From assembly GCA_002726335.1 (NCBI GenBank), contig PBSR01000221.1, forward strand, positions 1-13,281: a DNA stretch of 13,281 nt. The letters are read 5' to 3'. Positions 7,055 to 13,281 of the stretch are shown here, one piece after another. This DNA is from Gemmatimonadaceae bacterium (GTDB lineage: Bacteria; Latescibacterota; UBA2968; UBA8231). The number at the start of each line of letters is the position of its first letter. The stretch's first letter is position 1. A program made the position numbers and the translations under genes. The notes below the pieces were generated by a model that ran no database searches, was not told where the DNA came from, and saw only the letters and a program-made list of their open reading frames with translations.

Positions 7055-8158
7055 TCAGTAGTACATGTGCTCCCGGTACACGTCGAGGGAGAAGCGGAAG
7101 TCGTCGAGGTCCACGTTCGACGAGATGGAGTGATCGGACATATAGACGTACCGGGCGCCGGCGGACTTCATCCCCTCTATGAGCCGGATGACCTCCCTGC
7201 GGATGTGCTCGCGATCCCCGGATTCGAGGATGCGCACATCGAGTCCACCGATAAAGGCCAGCTTGTCGCGGTACCTGGCGGCGATGCGGAGCGGATCGTT
7301 GCCGGCTTTGACCTCCATAGGATCCACGGCGCAGAACCCCGCTTCCACGATCATGTCCAGCACGGGCTCCTCGAAGCCGCAGGTGTGCAGCACGACGGGC
7401 AGATCGTGACCATGGATGTGGTCGACGAGTTCGGCATAGAACGGGAAGATCAGCTCGCGATACACGTCCGGTGAGCAGAAGGTCGCCTCTTTGTACCCCA
7501 GGTCTTCGTAGATCCAGATGCCATCCGGCCGGCCGGCCTCCTCCAGGAGAAGGTCGAAGCACTCCTTGTACAGATCGGTGTACACCCGGCAGAAATCACG
7601 GATCCAACCCGGGTCCAGCAGCAGGTTTTCGTAGAGCGAGATATCTCCCAGGCTGGCGCGCATGGCTTCCCAGATGAACATGTGTCCGAAATGGGTCCAA
7701 CGGCCGGCTCCGGTGTGCCGTTGCCGCGTCTCCAGGGCCTCCCCAGCGCGCTCCTCCGTCACCCGCTGACGGGCGCTGCCTACCAGATGCGGACGGAAGT
7801 CCCGTTCCCAGATCTCGCGACTCGACATGTCGAAAGCCACGTGTTCCGGAGTACCCGACTTGTTCTTCCACCACCGCAGCGAAGCGCCGCTGCCATTCTT
7901 GACCAGCTTCCACTCGTCAGTCTCCTCGAGCGTCTCACTGGCGCCGATGCGCGCCTCCCACGGAAACCAACCCCCCACCCCGGCCAGATCGAAATCGAAA
8001 TGCTCGACGGGGTCGACGGGTTCTCCCTTCTCATCGGTGGGGTAACCCTGGGTCACCCACCTGGCCAGAGTATCCTTCCAGGGGCGGTCCATGAGGGCCA
8101 CCCGGTCGGGTGTGCCACCGCCCATGATCTGAGCTACGGTGGAACGTGCGTCGACCAT
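7055..8158 (-). CDS. URO-D superfamily protein with His-x-Cys motif, possible zinc methyltransferase-like enzyme
   Basis: 367-residue soluble URO-D superfamily protein. It begins MVDARSTVAQIMGGGTPDRV. The strand YEDLGYKEATFCSPDVYREL precedes VVLHTCG, which gives His258-x-Cys260. In MtaA, MtbA and CmuA this motif, plus a Cys about 77 residues later, binds the zinc that activates the methyl acceptor thiol. Here the residue at a comparable spacing is His343 in SDHSISS, not Cys. The conserved IGGLD strand follows the motif. The ATG at 8158 has an AGGCGGA-like ribosome site shortly upstream. It is the first gene of a probable operon with the gene starting at 7046, and it diverges from the FAD oxidoreductase. 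The reaction is unknown. Methyl transfer to a thiol is one possibility, but no corrinoid protein is in the window. Confidence 0.9.
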   Translation of the reverse strand: MVDARSTVAQIMGGGTPDRVALMDRPWKDTLARWVTQGYPTDEKGEPVDPVEHFDFDLAGVGGWFPWEARIGASETLEETDEWKLVKNGSGASLRWWKNKSGTPEHVAFDMSSREIWERDFRPHLVGSARQRVTEERAGEALETRQRHTGAGRWTHFGHMFIWEAMRASLGDISLYENLLLDPGWIRDFCRVYTDLYKECFDLLLEEAGRPDGIWIYEDLGYKEATFCSPDVYRELIFPFYAELVDHIHGHDLPVVLHTCGFEEPVLDMIVEAGFCAVDPMEVKAGNDPLRIAARYRDKLAFIGGLDVRILESGDREHIRREVIRLIEGMKSAGARYVYMSDHSISSNVDLDDFRFSLDVYREHMYY

Positions 8159-8317
8159 TCGTATCCGCCTGCAAAGGGTGTACTACCGTTCATAACAGGT
8201 TACAGCAATGTGGTCCCGGGAACCAACCGTTCGTCACCCCTTGCGGAGGTACTGCGTTCTGCCCTACGTCACGGCCCCCAGGCCCACCTGCAAGCCACCG
8301 GCACGGAGTCCATGCGA
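8159..8317. promoter_or_regulatory. divergent intergenic region with repeated motif and imperfect palindrome
   Basis: These 159 bases separate the URO-D operon (-) from the FAD oxidoreductase (+) and must hold both promoters. ACCGTTC occurs twice in direct orientation, at 8185-8191 and 8226-8232, 41 bases apart (about four helical turns). Between them lies TGGTCCCGGGAACCA (8211-8225), one base short of a perfect palindrome. A strong GGAGGT at 8245-8250 has no in-frame start at a usual distance. I see no convincing -35/-10 pair. Confidence 0.3.
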
Positions 8318-9940
8318 ATGTCCAGTCTCCACTACTACGATCCCAGCTGGATCGAATCGACCAGCGAGACCATCGAGACCGACGTCTGCATCTACGGAGG
8401 CACGTCGGGTGGCATCGCCGCCGCCGTCACCGTCGCCCGGTCCGGCCTGCGCGTCGTCGTCCTGCAGCCTGGAAAGCACATTGGCGGCATGACCTCCGGC
8501 GGACTCGGCTGGACCGACTTCGGCAGAAAGCATGTCATCGGCGGCCTCAGCCGTTCCTTCTACCAGCAGGTCGGCAGGCACTACGGGTTGGCAGAAGAGT
8601 GGCAGTTCGAGCCCGGCGTCGCGGAGGCAGTCTACGGACGGTGGGTCGACGAGCACGGCATCGACGTCCGCTGCTGTCAGTTCCTCGACTCCGTCGAGTC
8701 CGATGCCCAGCAACTCAGGGCCATCGTACTGCTCGGCGGACTGCGCGTCACGGCTCGTCTCTTCATGGATTGTACGTACGAGGGTGACCTGATGGCCATG
8801 GCTGGCGCTGACTTCCACGTCGGTCGCGAAGCCAACGAGGTCTACGGCGAAACCCTCAACGGGATCCAGGTGCGGGACATGCATCAGTTCGGGTTGGCCG
8901 TCGATCCCTATGTGGTGGAGGGCAACCCTGCCAGCGGGCTGTTGCCCCAGATCGAAGACACCGACCTGACGCCGCAACAGGGTCGGGGCGACCATCGTCT
9001 GCAGGCGTATTGTTTCCGCATGTGCATGACCGATGACCCGACGCTGAAGATCGAGTGGCAGAAACCGTCGAACTACGATCCCGCCCAGTATGTCCTGGCC
9101 ACGCGCTGGTTCAACAGCGGCGGGGGGGATCCCGGCAACACGAATCACAGCGCCGACCCGGTGGCACACATCCGGCAAAGCGGCGTTCCCGGCAAGTTCG
9201 ATATCCTGCCGAATGGCACACCCGGCGGCTTCCACAAGACCGACACCAACAACCACGGTGCCCTCAGCAGCGACTTCATCGGCCGCTCGTGGGACTGGCC
9301 CACCACCAGCTACCAACAGCGGGAGTCCATCTTCCAGGCCCACGTCGACTACCAGCGCGGCCTTTACTGGCACCTGGCCAACGACCCCGCCATCCCTGCC
9401 CGCGTCCGTGATGCCTATAGCCGCTGGGGACTACCCAGTGACGAATTCACCGACACCGAACACTGGCCCCATCAACTCTACATCCGTGAGTGCCGGCGCC
9501 TGATCGGCGACTACGTCATCACCGAACACGACTGCAACGCCGTGTCCGTCGCCCCCGACTCCGTCGGCATGGGCAGCTACACCATGGATTCCCACAACTG
9601 CACTCGCTTCGTGCAGTTGGAAGATGGCAGGGCCCGCGTTCTCAACGAAGGGGATGTGCAGATTCCCCCGACGGATCCATATCCGATCAGCTACCGTTGC
9701 ATCGTACCACGGAAGGGCCAGACTGCCAATCTGTTCGTGCCGGTCTGCTTCTCGGCTTCCCACATATCCTATGGCAGCGCCCGCATGGAGCCGGTGTTCA
9801 TGGTCCTCGGTGAGTCCGCCAGCCTGGCTGCCAGACTGTGTCTCGAGGCCGGGTGCAACGTGCAGGACCTGCCCTACGACGAGTTACGGCCCGAACTGGA
9901 GAAGGCGGAGCAGATCCTGGCTCTGCCCGCCGGGGCGTAG
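8318..9940 (+). CDS. FAD-dependent oxidoreductase (PF12831-like)
   Basis: 540-residue flavoprotein of the FAD_oxidored family, which is common beside carbohydrate genes in environmental bacteria. Its substrates are largely unknown. The dinucleotide-binding fold begins DVCIYGGTSGGIAAA (about residues 22-36), and the family hallmark GGMTSGGLG is at residues 56-64. The strand after the helix ends VVVLQPG, with Gln50 where an acidic residue usually holds the adenine ribose. A second cofactor-contact region (CTYEGDLMAMAGADF) and C-terminal segment (ARMEPVFMVLGESASLAA) are also typical. The start at 8318 is chosen because GGAG (8305-8308) is 9 bases upstream. ATG at 8312 is only 3 bases from it. 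The open frame runs far further upstream, but that part is antisense to the URO-D gene and not protein-like. No signal peptide is visible, so it is probably cytoplasmic. Its stop is 6 bases from that of the convergent flavoenzyme. Confidence 0.9.
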   Translation: MSSLHYYDPSWIESTSETIETDVCIYGGTSGGIAAAVTVARSGLRVVVLQPGKHIGGMTSGGLGWTDFGRKHVIGGLSRSFYQQVGRHYGLAEEWQFEPGVAEAVYGRWVDEHGIDVRCCQFLDSVESDAQQLRAIVLLGGLRVTARLFMDCTYEGDLMAMAGADFHVGREANEVYGETLNGIQVRDMHQFGLAVDPYVVEGNPASGLLPQIEDTDLTPQQGRGDHRLQAYCFRMCMTDDPTLKIEWQKPSNYDPAQYVLATRWFNSGGGDPGNTNHSADPVAHIRQSGVPGKFDILPNGTPGGFHKTDTNNHGALSSDFIGRSWDWPTTSYQQRESIFQAHVDYQRGLYWHLANDPAIPARVRDAYSRWGLPSDEFTDTEHWPHQLYIRECRRLIGDYVITEHDCNAVSVAPDSVGMGSYTMDSHNCTRFVQLEDGRARVLNEGDVQIPPTDPYPISYRCIVPRKGQTANLFVPVCFSASHISYGSARMEPVFMVLGESASLAARLCLEAGCNVQDLPYDELRPELEKAEQILALPAGA

Positions 9941-9946
9941 AAACCT

Positions 9947-11116
9947 TCAGCGGCAGTCCCGGGTGATCTGCCGCTCCTTCAGCTCCGCCAGCGTCGCACA
10001 GCCGAGTTGGGTCATGTTGTTGACCAGATCCGCCTTCAGGATCTGTGCTGCGTGGTCGCCACCGCGTCGACCCAGCGCCCCGACGCCGTACATGAAGGCA
10101 CGACCCAGCAGCACGAAGTCCGCCCCGAGGGCCAGGGCGCGGGCGATGTCGAGACCGCCGCGCACGCCGCTGTCGAAGAGCACCTTCACACGCTCCCCCA
10201 CGGACGCGGCGATCGAAGGCAGGACCGAGATGGCCGCCGGCGCCCCGTCGAACTGTCGTCCCCCGTGGTTGGACACCATGATCCCGTCATAACCGAGGGA
10301 CACGGCGCGCTCGGCTTCGGCCACGTCGAGCACACCCTTGAGCACGAGCGGTCCCTCCCACTCCTGGCGCACTGCCTGCAGATACTCCCAGTCGAGGGTG
10401 CCCCCCAGCTCCATGCCGATGAAGGACAGCATGTCCTGCATGTCGCTGCCGTCGAGGTACTTCTCCAGACCACGGAAGCGGGGGCTGCCGGCGAACAACG
10501 TGGCCAGACTCCACGCCGGGCGGATGGCGCACCGGTAGAGCATCACGGGTGTGATCTTCGGCGGTACCGTCACGCCGGCGCGCACCTGTCTCTCGCGCCG
10601 ACTGGCAACGGGCACATCGGCGGTGACGAGCAAGGTCGTGAAGCCGCTGTCGCGAGCCCGCAGCAACAGGTCGCGGCGAATCTCGGCACGTCGCGGCGGG
10701 TACAGCTGAAACCAGCCCATGCCGTCGGCCAGAGGTCCGATCGTCTCCGGTGACTCCGTTGCCGCGGTGCTGAGGGCGTAGGGAAACCGATGCCTGGCCG
10801 CGGCTTGCGCCAGGATGCGCTCCGCCCGCGGCCACATCAGCGCCGTGAGCCCCACGGGCGCCACGCCGAAAGGCATATCGTAGTCGACGCCGAACAGACT
10901 CGTGGAGATGTCCGGCTGCAGCGCACCCTTCATGAACTCGGGGGTCAGCCTCACGGCCTCGAGGGCCTCGCGGTTGCGCCGCATGCACTCGTCGGCACCC
11001 GTGCCGCTGTCGAGATATTCCCAGGCGAAGTGCGGTATCCGCTGCCGTGCCTTCCGCCGGAGCTCAGCGATCGATGGGTATCGGTTTTCCAGGTCCACGC
11101 TCATATCACGATTCAT
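9947..11116 (-). CDS. FMN-dependent alpha-hydroxy-acid dehydrogenase/oxidase (L-lactate dehydrogenase family)
   Basis: 389-residue enzyme that oxidises an L-2-hydroxy acid such as lactate to the 2-keto acid using FMN, passing electrons to quinone or oxygen. Its length is close to LldD. Family marks in order are: PHFAWEYLDSGTG near the N-terminus; FGVAPVGLTALM (FMN contact); WFQLYPPR (Tyr at the active site); TADVPVASRRERQVRAG; KGVLD with the FMN lysine; the signature SNHGGRQ with catalytic base His284 and substrate arginine Arg287; and FDSGVRGGLDIARALALGAD with GRA for FMN phosphate binding. Relatives oxidise glycolate, mandelate or longer hydroxy acids, so lactate is not certain. ATG at 11116 is used, and 11104 is a possible alternative. 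Neither has a Shine-Dalgarno, so a leaderless mRNA is possible. It is transcribed away from the fourth URO-D gene and toward the FAD oxidoreductase. Confidence 0.93.
   Translation of the reverse strand: MNRDMSVDLENRYPSIAELRRKARQRIPHFAWEYLDSGTGADECMRRNREALEAVRLTPEFMKGALQPDISTSLFGVDYDMPFGVAPVGLTALMWPRAERILAQAAARHRFPYALSTAATESPETIGPLADGMGWFQLYPPRRAEIRRDLLLRARDSGFTTLLVTADVPVASRRERQVRAGVTVPPKITPVMLYRCAIRPAWSLATLFAGSPRFRGLEKYLDGSDMQDMLSFIGMELGGTLDWEYLQAVRQEWEGPLVLKGVLDVAEAERAVSLGYDGIMVSNHGGRQFDGAPAAISVLPSIAASVGERVKVLFDSGVRGGLDIARALALGADFVLLGRAFMYGVGALGRRGGDHAAQILKADLVNNMTQLGCATLAELKERQITRDCR
9949..9975 (+). terminator. hairpin just after the FAD oxidoreductase stop, inside the end of the convergent gene
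   Basis: AGCGGCAG (9949-9956) and CTGCCGCT (9968-9975) form a perfect 8-base GC-rich stem with an 11-base loop, beginning 8 bases after the stop at 9940. No U-tract follows. It overlaps the last codons of the opposite-strand hydroxy-acid dehydrogenase, so any termination signal for the plus-strand gene would be embedded in that coding sequence. Confidence 0.35.
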
Positions 11117-11124
11117 GGGGCAGG

Positions 11125-11130
11125 AGTATA
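11125..11130 (-). promoter_or_regulatory. possible -10 element for a leaderless hydroxy-acid dehydrogenase mRNA
   Basis: On the minus strand TATACT (5 of 6 to the -10 consensus) ends 8 bases before the ATG at 11116. That would place transcription start at or next to the start codon. No good -35 was found at 16-18 bases upstream. Absence of a Shine-Dalgarno fits the idea, but a single hexamer is weak evidence. Confidence 0.25.
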
Positions 11131-11177
11131 GTTACACCCCGAAGGTGGTGCCTCCAGTGCAGGAAAGAGACATATTA

Positions 11178-11218
11178 GGCCCTGTCCTTCCGCCGGAGTC
11201 GTCGCCTCCACCAGGGCC
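11178..11218. repeat. inverted repeat in the divergent region upstream of the fourth URO-D gene
   Basis: GGCCCTG (11178-11184) and CAGGGCC (11212-11218) are perfect 7-base inverted arms 27 bases apart. They lie in the 137-base gap between the hydroxy-acid dehydrogenase and the URO-D/MATE pair. This could be a long-loop leader hairpin or an operator pair. In GC-rich DNA, chance is also plausible. Confidence 0.25.
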
Positions 11219-11253
11219 CTCGCGGCTCGCTCCATCAATCGGGTCTCCAACTG

Positions 11254-12258
11254 ATGAACCACCGTCAACGTCTGCAGGCCATCGTCGCCGGCGAACCCGC
11301 CGATCGCTGCGGCTTCTGGCTCGGCAATCCCCACGCCGACACCTGGCCGATCCTCGAACGTCACTTCAACACCGACGATCACGAACAGATCCTGCAGCAA
11401 CTGGGCGATGATATGCGCTGGATCCGGCCCACCGCCTACCGTCACCCCGAAGGTCGACCCATGTTCGACATGCAGCGCAAGGGCCGGGAGCTGGCCGCTG
11501 AAGGGGTCTTCGCTGATTGCGACAGTGTCGACGAAGTGGAGGCCTTCGACTGGCCAAACCCCGACTACCTCGATTTCACCGACACCCTGGCCCGGCTGCG
11601 GGAGGCCGGCGATGTCTATCGCCCCAGCGGCTTCTGGTGCCCCTTCTTCCACTATGTGGCCGACTTCTTCGGCATGGAGAACTACTTCGTCAAGATGTAC
11701 ACCCATCCGGACGTCGTACATGCCGTCACCCGTCACGTCGTCGACTTCCACCTGGAAGCCAACCGTCGCTTCTTCGCCGTCGCCGGTGATCTCGTTGACG
11801 CCTACTTCTTTGGCAACGATTTCGGCACACAACGCGGCCTGCTCATCAGCCGCGAGATGATGGCCGAGTTCGTCTTCCCCTACTTCCGCCAGCTCACCTC
11901 ACTGGCCCACGAATCCGGCTACCACGTCATCCTGCACTCCTGCGGCTCGATCCACGAGGTCATCCCCGATCTCATCGACATGGGCGTCGATGCCCTGCAC
12001 CCATTGCAGGCACGCGCCGCCAACATGGAAGCCGAGCGTCTGGCCGGTGACTTCTCCGGGGCTCTGGCCTTCGTCGGCGGCATCGACACCCAGGACCTGC
12101 TCGTCAACGGCCAGCCGGAGGATGTGGCCGCCGATGTGCGCCGCGTCAAGGCCCTGCTCGGCCCGCGACTCATCGTCAGTCCCAGCCACGAGGCCGTGCT
12201 GCCCAACGTGTCGCCACAGAACCTGCTGGCCATGGCGCAGGCGGTGTCGCTGGATTGA
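11254..12258 (+). CDS. URO-D superfamily protein with His-x-Cys motif, possible zinc methyltransferase-like enzyme
   Basis: 334-residue soluble URO-D superfamily protein beginning MNHRQRLQAIVAGEPADRCG, the usual family start. The substrate-side strand FFGNDFGTQRGLLISREMM leads to VILHSCG, giving His228-x-Cys230, the first two zinc ligands of MtaA/MtbA-type methyltransferases. The third position, Cys in those enzymes, appears to be His312 in SPSHEAVLPNVSP, 82 residues after Cys230. The same substitution at nearly the same spacing occurs in the gene at 7055-8158. The GG-I-D strand (FVGGIDTQDLL) is also conserved. There is no clear Shine-Dalgarno before 11254. Its stop overlaps the start of the MATE exporter, so the two are co-transcribed and probably translationally coupled. 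It lacks HemE's RQAGR loop. The substrate is unknown. Confidence 0.9.
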   Translation: MNHRQRLQAIVAGEPADRCGFWLGNPHADTWPILERHFNTDDHEQILQQLGDDMRWIRPTAYRHPEGRPMFDMQRKGRELAAEGVFADCDSVDEVEAFDWPNPDYLDFTDTLARLREAGDVYRPSGFWCPFFHYVADFFGMENYFVKMYTHPDVVHAVTRHVVDFHLEANRRFFAVAGDLVDAYFFGNDFGTQRGLLISREMMAEFVFPYFRQLTSLAHESGYHVILHSCGSIHEVIPDLIDMGVDALHPLQARAANMEAERLAGDFSGALAFVGGIDTQDLLVNGQPEDVAADVRRVKALLGPRLIVSPSHEAVLPNVSPQNLLAMAQAVSLD

Positions 12259-13281
12259 CCGGCCCTGCAGCTGGCTCGTGGCAGCGCGCCCGGCGCGTAC
12301 TGCGACTGGCCGTGCCCTCCGCCGGCGAAATGCTGCTCGGCATGCTTGTTGGCCTGGTCAACACCTACCTGGTCGGCCATCTGGGCTCCGCCTCCCTCAC
12401 CGCCGTCGGCCTCGGGGTGCAGTGGTCGATGGCGTCCATGGTACTGTTCACGGCAGTCGGTACGGGGGCGCCGGCGCTGACGGCACGCATGATCGGCGCC
12501 CGCGACCTGGCCGGTGCCAATCGTGTCGTCGGCCAGGCACTGGCCATCGCCTGCGCCTGCGGCCTGGTTGCATCCGCCCTGTTGATCGCCTTCGCCGAAC
12601 CGGCGATGGTACTGATGGGAGCACGTGACGAGGCCCTGCGGCAGGGCGCTGTCTATCTGCGCATCGTCATGGTCGCGTCACCGATCTCGGCCATGATGTT
12701 CGTCGGCAACGCCTGTATGCGCGGCGCCGGTGACACCCGCACACCGCTACTCGTGATGGCGGTGGTCAACGTGGTCAACATCTCGGTTGCCTGGACCCTC
12801 GTGGAAGGTGTCGGTCCCATCCCGGCTCTGGGCGTGCAGGGCGCTGCCTGGGGTTCCACGGCAGGCCGTGCCATCGGTGGCCTGCTGGTGGTCGCCCTGC
12901 TGCTCAAGGGTCGCGCCGGCCTGCGCCTGCGCTGGCGCGGACCCGATGGCGATATCGCCCGACGCATTCTCCGCGTCGGTCTGCCCGCGTCCCTCGACCA
13001 GTTGATCTTCCGCCTCGGCATGCTCGTCTGGGTGCGCATCGTCGCCTCCCTCGGCACCGTTGCCTACGCCGCACACCAGATCGCCCTCAATGGCGAGTCC
13101 ATCTCCTTCATGCCCGGCTGGGGCTTTGCCATGGCCGCCACGACCCTGGTCGGCCAGGGCCTCGGGGGACGGGACCACGACCGCGCCGAGAAGGACGCCA
13201 TGCTCTGCTTCGGCATCGCCGCCGTCTTCATGTCGCTCATGGGGGTCGTGTTCTTCGTCGCCGCGCCGCAGATCATGGGTC
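12255..13281 (+). CDS. MATE-family multidrug/metabolite efflux transporter (partial, runs off the window)
   Basis: Multi-span inner-membrane exporter of the MATE family (DinF/NorM-like), driven by Na+ or H+, which expels cationic or organic compounds. About 342 residues of a usual 450 are present. The frame is open to the window edge. Family marks: first helix LAVPSAGEMLLGMLVGLV followed by NTYLVGHLG; CMRGAGDTRTPLLVM; VGLPASLDQLIF at the start of the second six-helix bundle; AYAAHQIALN; and TTLVGQGLGGRD. The start proposed is TTG at 12255, overlapping the URO-D stop as TTGA. This start yields the short basic N-terminus (WQRARRVLR) and complete first helix expected, whereas GTG at 12312 or ATG at 12330 would cut it off. 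The tight overlap with a URO-D gene suggests the exporter may handle a substrate or by-product of that enzyme. Confidence 0.88.
   Translation, partial: MTGPAAGSWQRARRVLRLAVPSAGEMLLGMLVGLVNTYLVGHLGSASLTAVGLGVQWSMASMVLFTAVGTGAPALTARMIGARDLAGANRVVGQALAIACACGLVASALLIAFAEPAMVLMGARDEALRQGAVYLRIVMVASPISAMMFVGNACMRGAGDTRTPLLVMAVVNVVNISVAWTLVEGVGPIPALGVQGAAWGSTAGRAIGGLLVVALLLKGRAGLRLRWRGPDGDIARRILRVGLPASLDQLIFRLGMLVWVRIVASLGTVAYAAHQIALNGESISFMPGWGFAMAATTLVGQGLGGRDHDRAEKDAMLCFGIAAVFMSLMGVVFFVAAPQIMG

Noticed and set aside
7047..7562. N-terminal extension of the 5994-7046 reading frame
   Set aside because: It overlaps the upstream same-strand URO-D gene in another frame and is Arg/His-rich filler. The family N-terminus begins at 7046.
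7682..8317. Long N-terminal extension of the FAD oxidoreductase reading frame
   Set aside because: It is antisense to the well-supported URO-D gene at 7055-8158, its translation has no family resemblance, and a ribosome site at 8305-8308 marks a start at 8318.
8264..9373. 369-codon open frame antisense to the FAD oxidoreductase
   Set aside because: The composition is low-complexity Val/Gly/Asp/Ala and no motif is recognisable. The sense strand is a convincing flavoprotein.

Overview
This is GC-rich, densely packed bacterial DNA. The genes have short intergenic gaps and the proteins are bacterial, with no mobile element, CRISPR array, rRNA or tRNA that I could see. Four divergent members of the uroporphyrinogen-decarboxylase (URO-D) superfamily, a GH27 alpha-galactosidase with a putative-Ig N-terminal domain, and a PF12831-type FAD oxidoreductase occur together. 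That combination is typical of uncultured, carbohydrate-degrading heterotrophs such as Latescibacterota, Poribacteria or PVC-type lineages. The taxonomic guess comes from gene flavour only and is weak.

Layout. Positions 93-1480 (+) hold an SLC13/DASS sodium:carboxylate-type transporter broken by a single -1 frameshift near 1155-1168. Positions 1579-3273 (+) encode a 2TM potassium channel with two tandem RCK modules, probably with its own promoter at 1494-1523. A convergent junction with a hairpin (3284-3309) separates it from a URO-D-like gene (3317-4363, -). That gene diverges across a 78-base region rich in palindromes from a GH27 alpha-galactosidase (4442-5977, +). Next come two URO-D-like genes on the minus strand, probably one operon (7055-8158, then 5994-7046). 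An FAD-dependent oxidoreductase (8318-9940, +) diverges from that operon and converges, with only 6 bases between stops, on an FMN-dependent alpha-hydroxy-acid dehydrogenase (9947-11116, -). A fourth URO-D-like gene (11254-12258, +) overlaps by 4 bases a MATE-family exporter (12255 to the window edge). No gene-free stretch exceeds 300 bases. Positions 1-92 show nothing I can call.

How it may work together. The K+ channel and the broken carboxylate transporter look like ordinary neighbours. From 3317 onward the genes look catabolic: a glycosidase to release sugar, two flavoenzymes for oxidation, an exporter, and four URO-D-fold enzymes. The four URO-D proteins fall into two classes. Two carry the His-x-Cys motif that ligates zinc in MtaA/MtbA-type corrinoid methyltransferases, with a His rather than Cys at the expected third position. 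The other two have His-x-Asp or His-x-Gly there. This points to a multi-paralog URO-D module of unknown chemistry next to glycan catabolism, which is the most interesting feature of the window. No corrinoid protein, regulator or other methyl-transfer partner is visible, so any pathway assignment is inference.
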